Assembly: GCA_036852015.1 (NCBI GenBank)
Contig: JAANDG010000022.1
Span: forward strand, 248,001 to 312,000
Length of the DNA stretch: 64,000 nt
Direction: 5' to 3'
DNA from: Pelodera strongyloides
Lineage: Eukaryota; Nematoda; Chromadorea; Rhabditida; Rhabditidae
The position numbers and the translations under genes are program-made. Within the stretch, counting starts at the first letter, position 1. Every line of letters begins with the position of its first letter. Below the pieces are notes generated by a model. It was not told where the DNA came from. It saw only the letters and a list, made by a program, of their open reading frames with translations, and made no database searches. Below, piece after piece: positions 10,548-22,690 of this stretch.

Positions 10548-11956
10548 AGAGAAGCGTGCCATTGTATGCAATTGTCCTAATGCCCTAGCTGATTGTTCTA
10601 GAATGTATGCTCGTCACGATGAGGTACATGTAAAACGTCATTATTATCTTCAGTGCTACGTTGTACCTGATTCATTGGTCCTAGCAGTACATCTCTAGCC
10701 CAGACTTATCAGGACTTTTCACAGGTGCAGACCTGGTTGTAAACCTTAAAGGCTCAGGCCCACATAAAAAAAGTCTTTCCCAATTCTTCTGCGATAAAAC
10801 TCCCGGATTACTGAAACGTGGCAAGCGCTGCAACTTCCTTTGTGTTCGAAAACACATATCCAATACTAAACCCTAAAGTTTTTTTGTATCGTGCATTCTG
10901 TTCGTGAAGCATCTTTTACTAACTAACATTTCCTTACCGAATGTGGTAGGCTTCGAAAATAAATTGATACCTCAAGGGCAATAATACCTCTAAGCGAATA
11001 CCGCGTGAATTCATAACGAATAATCCATTATGGCTACTGAAAGATATCGTGCAAGCTTTAGGAAAATTAAACCAGAGTCTAACAAATATAAAAATGATTT
11101 TTCTAAATAAGTAAACACAAAAGAAGTCCAACTAGCACTAAGCAACAACTCGGAAGTAAGCTAGTTCAATTAGCAACAACTCGGAAAAAATAATGACTGA
11201 TATTTCATAATTCTTTGATAATCATATCCTTTATTTTTCACCTACTTTTTCACATCTTGTGATCATTTGAACTCGGATCGTAATTGGTACTTCGGTACTT
11301 GGGACACCGTCAGGGATTAAATCACAACATTATTGTAGTTTACTTATAAAACAAAGAATATAGAATGTATTATGATTGTACGTCGTATACAACCAAAAAG
11401 TTCAACAACACTTTTGGTGAAAATTTTTGAAGGAGTTGAAGTTCTTTTACTTGAGTATTACTACGTTCTTGTGCCAAGTGATGCTGACGATTGCCCAGGT
11501 ATTTAAACGTTGATTGTCACAGTAGAAATACAGTTTACATGGCCAACAGCCATGTAAACTGTATGATAACGTCCAGAAACCTACGGTAATAAATCTATGT
11601 ATGTAGTGATTTTAGATAAGTTTATCAAAACTGTCACATAACATGCGGCACGTTTCTACCGACACAAATAACCTATAGTTTTCACAAGTTCACGAAAATA
11701 ATAAATGATGTCTCCCTCTATTTTTTGAATCAAGGATAAGATTTTTTCCGCGTGCCGCATGCCTATATAGCATAACATACATATATCGTTGTGTTGTGCT
11801 CTACTATAAAGTGATGTATGTGTATGTGCGTATGCTTTACAATTTACACTATGTTAGAACAACCCATCGATACATAACATAACATTTATTACGATATACC
11901 ATGTATGTGGAAAAAAACAAAGAAAGCGTGCTAATCTACCATTGAAACGATTTTAG

Positions 11957-12102
11957 TTCGGGTTTTTATTGCTACGCACGAATGGAAACTATTTGCCGTG
12001 CAAATCTGCCGTGACCTCTGATCCTTATTTCGAGTTTATATGCTAATTTGCATCAGCAAGGAAACTCGACATAATTTATTCCCGTGCATTGCACAAGAGT
12101 AG
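11957..12102 (+). pseudogene. Decayed chemoreceptor last exon
   Basis: After TTTTAG the frame reads through ...VQICRDL, a TGA, then SLFRVYMLICISKETRHN and LFPCIAQE to a TAG. YMLICISKETRHN is almost the seventh-segment signature of the three receptors here (VLICISKETRQN, MLIFISKETRRN). The WDLC cysteine codon has become TGA and the preceding PPVW is lost. No upstream exons were found, so this is a solitary relic. Confidence 0.7.
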
Positions 12103-13195
12103 CGCAGCGTGCTGCAGAATCGACTGTTTTTCATACCAGATCAATTCACTAAAGGTTATTGATAGGACTGACAGAAAAGTAAACTATTTGAGAATAATTG
12201 CGTGTTTCTGCGCTGGAAGCTAAACTACCGAATCGCAATCACAGGCACATGGACATACGGACACGGACCTAGGAGAGATGCTGCTTCGAAAAAAAAACAG
12301 TACAAATATTAGCTTCTAAGGAGAAACTTCGACTCCCTAGTGCAAGTTTCTCTTCCCATACAAAAGCCTTACTTGCGAACGGAACTTCCGTGTGGCACGT
12401 ATCTTCCGTGTACACGAAATTGTTGGTGAGAACGAAGTTGCGCGGAGTGAAAATGTTGGTGAAACCGGCATCTCTATAACTCTGTCTCTGTTTAGTATTA
12501 CAATACAACAGAGACAGAGTTGAGTTTAAACAACATGCGAACCCTACAATTAGCGGAAGAACGTAACCCGAGAAGCTATCATTTGTGTAAATTAATATAG
12601 TAGCGGTCCAATTTTAACCACTAATAGTGCAACTATCGAAAATTGTCTAAAAAGAAAAGTTTAAAGGGATGGGGGGGGGTCACCAAAAATTAGACTTCGT
12701 TTCTATTGTTTATATCGAACTTGCATCCAATCATCAAAAAACCCCTACATAATTTTTCATAACTGTGTCTCCTTACGGAGCTTCAGGACGTCAAAGTTTA
12801 TTGTTGATTGCTAAAAAAGGAAAAGAGGGTCAAGCAGCTACACAACAAACACCTTGATGATTCAAACAAGACTAAATTAGACCATAATAAACTATGACTT
12901 TTCAGCCATTTGGGGAAAAATTCTAAACGACTCACTCACAACCCGGCTTTTTTCAGCTGATTGTGAGCCTCATATTCTAGGTGTCCGTATAGTATGATTG
13001 CGGTTTTGATGATTTGAACTTGGCCTAAAATCATCAAACATCAAAACACACAGTTGTCCAACTTTTTGGTTGATGAAGAATACCACCCAAATAGTTTGAA
13101 ACATATTTCATTTGCGGAATCAGCTTAAAGGGAATATGTAGGCCCTTTTTGAAGTTAAGCTGTATTAATAGAATGCGTGTTGCCCATTAAGGAAA

Positions 13196-13196
<1 letters not shown>

Positions 13197-13234
<38 letters not shown>
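13197..13234. repeat. Poly-A tract
   Basis: About 36 consecutive A bases. No adjacent retroelement body was recognised, so a poly-A tail of an insertion is only a guess. Confidence 0.8.
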
Positions 13235-13236
<2 letters not shown>

Positions 13237-13702
13237 AAATCAATTACAAAGCTCGCCTTTTCCATAGTAAACGCTAATTCGGACCCCTTGCATAAATTTG
13301 GGTCTGATTGAATAAATTTCAGTTTAAATCGGCAAATAGCAAGATTCAAGATGCAGCGCATTCCAATTTCGTATTTACATATTCAGTCGCCTATTTAAAT
13401 TAACGTCTGGTATGGAAACGCTAGTTTCGCTTTTTTTTGCTCATTTTGAGTGCCTACATATTCGCTTTAAAAACAACGGATCCATAATTTGGAGGACAGA
13501 ATCGCATATGTCTTAATCATATAAACTATGGCGAAACACTCAATCTTATTTTCGTAATTGATTTGTAGCAAGGTGTTACTCTTTTCTTATAAACGAACCT
13601 CAAGCTATAATCGTTACATGTGGCTTAATTTGCCAACCTTCTCATCATCATTTTATATGATGCACACTTATATATTTTATATAATGTGTCAATAAATTTT
13701 TA

Positions 13703-13737
<35 letters not shown>

Positions 13738-14121
13738 TTATCATTTTTACGGTATTCTCTTATTCATTTATTCTACGTTGTTTTTATACATTCAGTTTCA
13801 AAACTTATCATCCGCAATGTCCTCATAAGTAATTACAGGGTGATGTAAATGTAAGGTGTAAGCCGCCAATTAGATGGTAAATAATCACTTCGCTCGAGTT
13901 CAACAGTTTATTACACATAATACATAATATACTGTTTCAGCAGGTTTCTCTATTCTTTTGTAAGCATTGCGCTTCCTGCGATAAAAAAGGCCCGATTTTT
14001 TCTTTTCTTTTTTTCTATCCTATCGATCTCTAAATGTGATCTCTAATCTAGAAAATCTAGCATTTTCATTTCTTCTAGTTTTATTATAATACCACCTATA
14101 GGCAATTTCCAGAGGGAATAA

Positions 14122-17050
14122 ATGTCCGATCAAGATAGCATAGACACAGAAGCAGGGGGCGATGAAACGGGTACCCCGGACACGTGGTACTTCGACGGAT
14201 TTGTTGACCCATTTGAAATATCTTCTTCGTCTCTATTCTTTATACTGTCCCTTCCGAATATCGTTATTGTAATAGTGATGGCCCGGTTTCACGCCAAGAC
14301 CGGCTTCAAAACACCATTTCAACAGATTTTTCTGATTTGCACCATCAATGTGAGTCACTTGAAGAAATTTTTTGGGAATTTGCACAAAGCGCGGAAGCCG
14401 GAAGTGTTTTATCTAGTTATATTAGGGAATGCAAAGATCCTGCTGCATCGGAATATGATTCGGCGAGATGCTATAAGCGAATGTGGTGTCGAGCAATATG
14501 ACTAGGTCCTTTGTACTAATGTTGAGATAATCTAAAATGAATATGTCCTGCACAGCTTGTAGATTTTGTTTCTTCGAGTAATCTAGTCTCAATAATTCTG
14601 TTACAGGATCTGATGTGTGTCTTTATGCAAATGATCACTCTACGGCTTCCATGGTGGGGAATTTTCCCATTCTACGGCTATATTTCAACCGGAGCCGTGC
14701 CTACGATAATGTATTTTATGTTGCAAATGGTCGCATATATACAGAATATGGGATCAGTTGTGATAGCAATTAATCGCGCCAGTTCGGTAGCAATTCCACA
14801 CAGTTATGACAGGGTGAAGTTGATTTTTAAAAGGTACTGTCCCAGATTAGGAGATAATGGGAAATAATCCTCTATTGAATAGAATAGGGCTTATGCTCTG
14901 GTGTGGACTTCCATCTCCAGTAGATCTGCAGCGGACCTCCGTGTACAGTAGGAGAATGATGACGGCGTGGACCTCGTCGTGCGTCACGAGATTGGCCTGA
15001 CTCTCATCAGGCTCAGATCGAAGGATGAATACACTCGAAAGATGGATGACGATACATCAATATTGAGCGTATTTATTGATCGATTAGATATGCAAATTCA
15101 TATAATATCCGGGCTCGGTTTACACCTCCTAGGGTAACTAATTATGTTTAAAGGTCACGTTAGTCGTGCCCCGTGACAAGGTACTACCTTTCATTCCACT
15201 TTGTCCACCTGTGGAGCGAGTACTGTAGTTTTAGTGCATCTATTTCAATTTTGGTGCATCAGTGAACATAACACATATTATTTACAAGTCGTTTTCAGCT
15301 CTGGAAAAAGTATCTATGGGTTGTAGTACTCGTGATGCTTCTATTTCCAACTTTATTGACATATCGAATAATTATCGACGGGACAATTTTCTACAAATTT
15401 GCGCCGGCCGCTTATGTTATTCAGAGTCTGTCTGAGGATTCAGTAGGTGTTCTTCCGGCTATCGCATATTACCTAGACATCTAAATGACGGCTGCAAAAC
15501 ATAGGGCGCTAGTAAACTGTCCGCGGACCGCGCGTTCCAGGCGTTCCAGGCCCACTTTTATGGGGTCTCGATATATGGCAAAAACAGCGCATTTTGCTTC
15601 CAAGTATCAAATGTGCATCTCGTGTACGATTTTGCATACACCTTTGAAAGTTAGAAAATGCACCATTGATAATACTAGAGGAGGCGAAAATGAACAGTTT
15701 ATGCACGCTCGAAAAAAATAGTCCTGTGACAACTGCCGCGGGACCATTTTTTGGCGGTCTGTAGTTGTTCTCGAGTAGTGCCAATCTACGGTAATTAAAG
15801 ACTTGGAAGCAAAATCCGGCATACATCGAGACCCCATTAGTCTGAGAGAAAAGCTGTGCGCTCCACGCTGCAGGCGCGCGAGATCACCGACGTGCAGGCC
15901 GGCAGGATACTAAACTCATAGCGCATATAATCCAAAACAGGGATTTTTCATTTGATAAAAAAAACAAAAAGACGATGATTTTGAGATGGATGCGTCCCTT
16001 GAAGCATCTAAATACGTTCACTTCATTTAGCTGTACTGGGGAATACAAAACGCTGCGTTTTCTCTCACGTGTTGCTGTTTATCCTTTGCCGCAAATACTT
16101 ATACGGCCCTGAAGCTCTGGGATCATCTCGGAAAAATGAACAAATCAAGAAAAGTTCGAGAACTATTGTTTTTCTACATGAGCGTCACCACGTTTATTAG
16201 TCAAATGCTTCTGGCTATCGATCAGGTAATTGAGGGTCAATTGTTCGCAAGGTACTAATTAGGCATGATATAGTGCATGGGAAACCAGAACCCCGATATG
16301 GCCCCGATCAAGTCCCTCGAAAAATCGGGGCTTGATCGGGGCCATATCCGCGTTCACTGGAAAATAATCGGGGTCATATCGGGGTTTTGGGAAATGATCG
16401 GCGCCATATCGGGGTTTTTCGAAAAGTAATCGTTGCCATATCGGGGTTTTTTGGGAGGATCGGGGCCATATCGGGCCTTGTTCCCGATATGGACCGGATT
16501 ATTTGTGATCGGGGCCATATCGGAACTTGATCGGGGTCATATCAGGGCGAAATACGGGTTTTTGCAAAACTATTAAAATCGGGGTCATATCGGGGTTTTC
16601 ACTTTCCCGTGTGTCAAACAACCGACATAACATCTAGCCGTAACATCTAGTCAGACTGCCAGACACAAATTAGCTTCATTCTAAAAAGAGTGTGCTTGTC
16701 ATTGGAAGAAGACTTCGAGCAAAGGAAACTGCAGTTAGTTGAATAACTCTCACTTATTTCAGGTGTTCATTCACCTCATTTTTATTAACGAGTCGCTCTC
16801 CTATTGGGCAATGCAACTCTTTCCACCAATATGGGATTTGTGTTCACTAACGCCCTTATACGTGCTAATTTGCATTAGCAAGGAAACCCGTCAGAATATA
16901 TTTGCTCTGCAACCGAAATCAGAACCAGCCACCATACAAATGTCTATGTCGTCCACGGTTCTGGTAAATCAAAAATCACCGCAAATGCATGGTCGAAGTG
17001 GTATTGTGCAACAGGCGAATGTTCCGTCGAAAACCTCTCCTAGAAGATAG
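14122..17050 (+). CDS. Serpentine chemoreceptor (Srg-superfamily-like), complete
   Basis: Complete receptor, 353 residues. Exons, all phase 0: 14122-14349, 14607-14813, 15299-15442, 16031-16225, 16763-17050 (TAG). Intron positions are identical to the palindrome copies. Seven hydrophobic segments are visible; landmarks are FKTPFQQIFLICTIN, LRLPWWGIFPFYGY, INRASSVAIPHSYDR, IIDGTIFYKFAPAAYVIQS, KMNKSRKVRELLFFYMSV and WDLCSLTPLYVLICISKETR. The hydrophilic tail after ISKETRQN is longer than in the paralogues (rich in S, Q, P, T). A TTTCCAG ending at 14112 sits ten bases before the ATG and may be a trans-splice site. Intron 3 contains the GGGGTCTCGATG element (15560-15837); intron 4 contains a CCCCGATATGG-rich element (16275-16610). 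The superfamily is inferred from layout and motifs. Confidence 0.85.
15560..15837. mobile_element. Foldback/MITE, GGGGTCTCGATG family (copy 2)
   Basis: Ends ATGGGGTCTCGATATATGGC and CATACATCGAGACCCCAT. The interior shares CAGCGCATTTTGCTTCCAAG and GACCATTTTTTGGCGGTCTG with copy 1. It sits in intron 3, the intron that holds copy 1 in the left-arm receptor. Confidence 0.85.
16275..16610. mobile_element. Foldback element rich in CCCCGATATGGCCCCGAT
   Basis: Inverted ends (CATGGGAAACCAGAACCCCG and CGGGGTTTTCACTTTCCCG) enclose many copies of ATCGGGGYCATATCGGGG on both strands. A related element with the same ends lies at 61988-62294. Confidence 0.75.
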
Positions 17051-17688
17051 CATTAGTAAATTAATCTTATATAATCCAAGCACGTGATCCTTTATATGGA
17101 TTCATGCAGCGTTCAATCGTTCAATGCTGATTACTCGCAGCAGAGCTGATAATTTATTATTGTAAAGCCACGAACATTTTTTATTGTCAACTGAGTTCCT
17201 GGGATCATCGCATACTATCAACATGTTGTACTACGAAACTTATATGCATGTCTATTTCCGCATCTAATTTCGTGGTATATAGTATTTTAAACTTTGCTTA
17301 TTCAATAAATTGGCCTTGGTTTAGATGAGTAATTCCTATCGTGTTTGAAAGCGTAGTATTTGAAGTCCTCAGTATATCTGTATGCGTAACTGAATCGGTT
17401 CACATTATTCAATAAAATGGAATTTGTTTAATTGTTTAGTATATGTTCAAATGACAAACAAAGCACTCGCATCAAACAAAGCAAAGTTCTACTCTAATAA
17501 GTTCAGTACATTATACTCCAAACGACGTCCTTCACTCCGCATATTTGTAGTCTTGTATTTAGTGTAGTTGTTATAGATAAAATTTTATCGCACAAATGAT
17601 AAGAGAGCGCAAAGAAAAAAATCCGTAAATTAGTTATAATGTACTTTCGCATACTAGTGACGAAAATAAGAGGCGTTTCCACCTTTAC

Positions 17689-17828
17689 GGGGTTTCCAAT
17701 TATCCCAAAAAATCCGTGGGCTTCTGTCAATACTACCTTATTTCTGCACAAATCTTGCATATATAATATGAAATTAAAAAAATATTCTCATGTAGTTCCA
17801 AGATGCATTAAATTTTCACCATACTTAT
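17689..17828. mobile_element. MITE, GGGGTTTCCAATTATCCC family (copy 1)
   Basis: Shares AATTATCCCAAAAAATCCG, TTGCATATATAATATGAAA and TTTCACCATACTT with copies at 52529-52681 and 56791-56940. Its right terminal repeat is lost after CATACTT. Confidence 0.75.
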
Positions 17829-18040
17829 GACTCGTTATGACACCTACGCTTTCTAATCGTGACTACGATATCTTCGCTTGTGCGCTAACACCAACCGCGT
17901 GTAATGGGGTTTGCAAGTATGACAGAATTTATTTGCTTAAGGTCACTGCGCTCGATCATTAGTTTGTTCTTATTTTTTTCAATGGAAAAAAATCAGAGAA
18001 ACATGGTCTCAATATCAAATCACAAGCTCAAGTGCTCGTT

Positions 18041-18239
18041 TGGATATGCGCATGCTATTGAAATTGATTGGATATGCGTTTGGATATGCGCATGCTATTG
18101 ATTGGATATGCGTTTGGATATGTGCATGCTATTGGTTGGATATGCGTTTGGATATGCGCATGCTATTGATTGGATATGCGTTTGGATATGCGCATGCTAT
18201 TGATTGGACATGCGTTTGGATATGCGCATGTTATTGATG
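18041..18239. repeat. 34-bp minisatellite
   Basis: About five to six units, each made of GGATATGCGTTT followed by GGATATGCGCATGCTATT plus GATT. The unit length is not a multiple of three, so it is not a conserved protein repeat although all frames stay open. Confidence 0.85.
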
Positions 18240-18763
18240 GTATTGATATTTCGCTTTTAAGATGTACGCGAAAATACGGTAAGTTGGCACACGAAGTTGC
18301 GATTGATACTTGCAGGAGAAACGTACGGTTTTTTCATACTTGCAAACCTAATAATAAATCAGTCCCTATATACCGAAAAACAGCAAACATCAATCAGTTG
18401 GACAACTTGCATATATAGTACTGACAGAATCACACCGAGACAGAATCACACTGAATTTTTGGTATAATTGGAAACCCCCATAAATTACCATGAAATTAGG
18501 GTTTTGAAAATTCTAACGAACGCGCGGTATCTAGCCCCGCCTTTTCACTATCGCGGGCGGCCTATCGCAAAAAAATTCGCGTTTTTGTTTTGAAATGTTT
18601 TCCTGCAATTGTAGTTTGTATTTATCACCTATATAAATGTTCACATTATTCAGTTTTACCCACCGTTATGTTTTAGACCGTTCGAACGAAAGGTTGTTTT
18701 GTGCTTTAGCTTCTTGGGGAATTGTGTCTGTGTTCCTTCCCGATTTTTAACAATTTGTTTCAG

Positions 18764-19490
18764 TGCATCCGTTCATTGTGCGTCAGTATCACTGCGTTGC
18801 ATTGGAAACCTTCCAAGTAGGAATGGATGGAGTGCTATCAGACTCCAATGAAAATACCCAAGATGTGGACACGCTCGACCTTCCAAATTCTGGTCTCTTG
18901 AGCCGGCCTCAGTCCGTGAGTATTGTTGTGTTATAGAGCTTTTAAGTGCACGTTCGGGAAAGGGTAATTCAAGTGCACGTTCCCCGAATTCCACGGATAA
19001 CACGGTGCAAAACCGATTTATACCTTCACGCTCAAAGAAAAACCGGTGCATTTTGTGTCTTCGTGTTGAGAGCTTTATTTACACTGCTACTGTATCGAGT
19101 TTCAAAATCCGCTTATACATGGAACGCGAACGTACACTTGACTAGACTTTCGCACTTTCCACGTTCGCGAACGTGCACTTAAAAGCTCTATTAGCTTGAG
19201 TGTGTTGACGATTGCCTTGTACTCGTACCTCCTACCATGCCTCTCGCATGCCTGCAATTGCACCAAAGCGCGGTTCTACGCCACACCTGTTGCAATTGAC
19301 TCCGACTCATTTTGAATATGCAAATTGTCTTTCCATGTTCTTTAGCTATGATATTTATCCGTATCATTGTTTCCAGGTCGGTGTTCTGAACCTAGACCTG
19401 GATGTGGATTCCCTCTCACTGCTCGGCCTTTCTTCCTCGCGGTCCGATTCCAATGTGTTGATGGGGGACTGCCAAGATGCTAGACTGGTG
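18764..19490 (+). CDS. Two unassigned exon-like stretches
   Basis: Exon-like 18764-18918 follows TTTGTTTCAG and is open from the acceptor: HPFIVRQYHCVALETFQV, then GMDGVLSDSNENTQDVDTLD, ending RPQS before a GTGAGT donor. Exon-like 19379-19490 follows TTTCCAG in compatible phase: VGVLNLDLDVDSLSLLGL, then SSSRSDSNVL, before a weaker GTGCGG donor. The composition (acidic, serine-rich, low codon noise) looks coding. They do not join in frame to the first sel-10 exon, where phase 0 meets a stop. They could be exons of a separate upstream gene, or alternative 5' exons needing another exon between. No family recognised. Confidence 0.35.
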
Positions 19491-19857
19491 CGGATTAAAA
19501 CTTACTGTATTTTTCGGAAATCATTTGTGTGGTGATTTTATTGAAGTGGTCGGGATTTTGCCGGCTCTCCATTTCGGGTATAGCCTCACTTACCAGAGTT
19601 AACGGAGGGGTTTCTTAAGGTTAATTTCAGGTGGACTTTCCGTAGGGAAAGTCAGCGAAATCCCATTTCGGGGTTTCCGTTTCCAAAATCATTTAATGCA
19701 ACAGGAAACAGGAAAGCGCACAGTACAATGCATTAGCTTGTGAAACTCTTACTCTTTTTTTTCGGGAAACAGTTCTAAAAGAGTTATCCTGCTTCGCCTC
19801 CCTTCGGGAAATTCTTACGACTTTCGAATAAAGAAACTACGAATAAATGCCACTAAG

Positions 19858-20084
19858 TCTTATTACATGAAGGAGAAAGGTTTATTGTCCTCGTGTCGGA
19901 AACGAAATCCATAATACGTTTCAGGTTTGGTATAATCAGTCCAACTTTTGCAACTCCAAAATAAGCAAAACCATTCCATTCCCAGTACCTTAATTATAAG
20001 CAATACGTTTCATATAAATATGCCCATTTTTGTTAGGCTTTTAAGTATTGAAATGTCGCCTCAGGCGGCGATAGCCGTACTTAA
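19858..20084 (+). mobile_element. Probable non-autonomous Helitron (copy F)
   Basis: Starts TCTTATTACATGAAGGAG, a variant of the Helitron 5' end seen at 4808 and 58480. It ends near a TCGCCTCAGGCGGCGA hairpin followed by TAGCCGT, as in the Helitron at 42016-42248. The final CTRR is replaced by ACTTAA, so the 3' end is decayed or misplaced. Confidence 0.55.
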
Positions 20085-22439
20085 TATTAAATAAGCAAAA
20101 AATTAGCTTCTTGCTACCCTACCCTAATGAGCGTACGTGTGTGTGTCCGTCGGTCAAGCACGCACCTGGGTTGTCAGGATTATGTCATTAATGTTTATTT
20201 TTTAAGTGTAAACGCAAATCAACAACAACCGATTCGTCGCACTGTGGTAGTGCAAAGAAGCTGATGAAGGCCGAATTGTCAGAGTAAGTTATTTTTATTA
20301 AACACAGTATATACATACACATTGCCTTCTTTATTTCGCGCTCATGAAGATTTCCGACAAGAAAAGACGCAGCAGTAGCACTCGGCAAGGCCCAAGGCTT
20401 CGTAAATCTGCACTCAGAATAGTTGTTCCAGTTCCATGCGCAAGTCCGGTGTGATATGATTAAGATTACCATCCTTAGCTTTCTTCTCTTCTAACATAGC
20501 CAACCTTCTTCACCCATAGTCCACTGTTTTGTGTCATTATCTATTAGAAATCATTTACGCAAATCTAAGAACGCGAACGAAGGTCTTATTCTACTTGAAA
20601 TGCGGGGGGGGGAAGCGGCGTCTATCATCCCTATTGAGATTGAGTTGAGCACAAAAAAAGTTGATAAATTGTAACTTTGGATCAGATTTTATGAAGTCAA
20701 GTTTGGGCACAAATCTGTGCGTAAAAATTACGCAATTTACGCGTCAACGGAATAGCTGAATAGCTCAATTTATGAAATTTATATTTTTTTATAAAACACT
20801 ACGCATAATGGTTTCCTGTAAATATTTTAAATTTATATTTTAGAACTTGTTGTTAGGGGGTTATGAAGTTTTGATGCCTACCTAGAATTTGTGATGGAAA
20901 TGATCCAGCATTTTATTAGGTATTGATTTTATGAGCTATGCACTACAGCGCTACTCGCTACATAAATGTTCTCAAAACTTCTTGCAGACTGCAGAGTGCT
21001 CCTAAAAATAAACAGAATTTACAGAATTTCTCACCATGGTAGGTGATAGGATAGGTGCACGAGAAAAGGTAACAACGTATCATATTCATATTCGGAGTTC
21101 GGATTTTATTTTCTGAGGTCTTTTCTTCGCTTGCATTTTTACACCATTTTGCTGATAAGAGAATGTTATACGTCTTCGCAGAACTTTTTTTTCTTGATTG
21201 TTTTTTGCACATCAACCGATAGAGTTTTATGCTGATTACGAGTAAAAATGAGCTGTGAATTCTCGTAGTGAAGTCTCCTGTCTCCCCTTGCCAATTCCCC
21301 CCCCCCCCCCCCCCCCCACCGTATTTTTTATTAAACTCTTTGTCTAAAAAAAACACAATGTCAAAGGTAATCAAAATGAAAAGAGAGAAACACACACAGG
21401 GTGAGCAGTGAGCACATTCAATAGGCTCAGCTTCTCACGCGGTGTGTTCTTGTTTATTGTTAGTTGGATCGTTGACTGAGAATCCAGTTAATTCGGTGCG
21501 ACATAAATTATTTGTGACAATTTCACCGATTTCACTCCGAGTTTCCGGAGATGATGCCCTATAAACCAATCCGGAGGTGATTGGTGGGTGCCTAATTTTA
21601 TGCACCAATTTGTGCCCAAGCCCAGCTTGTTTATTGTTAGTTGTTAGATCGCTGGATGTATGAGCTGTGAGAATGAGTCTAGTCTTGCTCGTCGATCTTG
21701 TCCCCACCGCTTGCATGCTCTTAGCCGATTTGGAAAGGAAAAAGGAAAGATGGATGCGACAGAAACCGGTCTGTCTATCATCTGTGTGTGTCTATGCTTT
21801 TGTACATTGCCACTCTATTTTATGCCCGTCTTTATTCTTGTTTTCTTCCTCGTAGATCTGCACTGTAGTGTGAAACAGTGAAACTCAGAACTAGACATAT
21901 GAGGTGCTTTTATATTGCATTTCCGCCTTTGTACTTTTGTATGTGATGTAGTAGAGCAGTTCTAAATAATTAAACACAGGCAGTGTTTATTTTATTTTTT
22001 CGAAATTTGTGCGACCGTCCTTCGTCCTTCTAGGTATCTTCACTTCACTCGTCAAGGGCAAGCATTGGTGTTATTTTTGGCGCCTTCCAAGATAACCGTT
22101 TGTTTTAAACGCGATGTGATGTTTGTGAAATGGGTTGACACTAAGATCCCAAAAGCCCATTTATTTTTTGTTGACGGATTGGATAGTAATTGGCTTATTT
22201 TATAGCTGCTCTCTTGCGACGGTGCAATTAGGTTCTCACTATAAACAACCGTTTACGTTCGGACTGAAATGTTTGTCCAAAATGGGACATTGTTTATGAA
22301 CTCAGGAAAAGGCGGATAAGACATAAGACTGCGTCGTATTATCCGTCTTTTCCCCCTCGCACTGCACTCTGCTCTCTCTCTCTCCGCGTATGTAGATTAG
22401 CGTTCCGCTAGTCTTTCGCCAGGCGTTTTGCTAGTCTTT

Positions 22440-22690
22440 CGCCAAATCGTCAGGCGTTTCGCTAGTGATAATTATTTTCGTCGGCCGGTTCGCCAATAAA
22501 ATCCTTTCGCCAGCGAATCCGCTAGTGATAATTATTTTCGTCAGCCGGTTCGCCAATAAAATCCTTTCGCCAGCGAATCAGCTAGTGATAATTATTTTCG
22601 TCAGCCGTTTCGCCAATAAAATCCTTGCGATTCCGCCAGTAAAAATATTTTCGCTGGTGGATTAGTCAGTAATAATAATAATATTTTCGC
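22440..22690. repeat. 60-bp tandem repeat
   Basis: Three copies of a unit holding GATAATTATTTTCGTC, GCCGGTTCGCCAATAAAATC and CTTTCGCCAGCGAATC (22465-22630), flanked by degenerate GCTAGTCTTTCGCC and ATTTTCGCTGGCG motifs. The unit is a multiple of three, so one frame stays open and gives a spurious repetitive ORF. Confidence 0.85.

Larger units (their letters stand above)
9590..14121. other. Intergenic, repeat-rich, no intact gene seen
   Basis: Holds a long foldback element (10178-10547), a decayed receptor exon (11957-12102), a short stem-loop near 11540-11562 (ACAGTTTACATGGC and its complement), a poly-A run (13197-13234) and an ATT microsatellite (about 13700-13735). The ORFs here are short, low-complexity or inside repeats. 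The reading frame at 10681-10863 (minus) matches nothing I recognise. Confidence 0.6.
17051..18763. other. Intergenic with MITE and minisatellite
   Basis: No gene seen. Contents: a GGGGTTTCCAATTATCCC element with decayed right end (17689-17828), a 34-bp minisatellite (18041-18239), a splice-donor-like ACGGTAAGTTG at about 18278, and near 18465-18560 a GGAAACCCCC motif beside a GC-rich stretch. ORFs across the minisatellite are translations of the repeat. Confidence 0.6.

Noticed and set aside
18040..18237. Repetitive protein ORF (YAFGYAHAID-type repeats)
   Set aside because: The repeat unit is 34 bp, not a multiple of three, so the frame rotates; this is a minisatellite.
21660..21881. Small single-pass membrane protein
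   Set aside because: Only one short frame, no splice or homology support; kept as a remark in the gap description.
22465..22665. ORF with repeated FVSRFANKILSPAN
   Set aside because: Translation of a 60-bp tandem repeat with no start context or neighbours.
18041..22690. CRISPR-like arrays from tandem repeats
   Set aside because: No unique spacers between repeats, and the sequence is eukaryotic with spliced genes.
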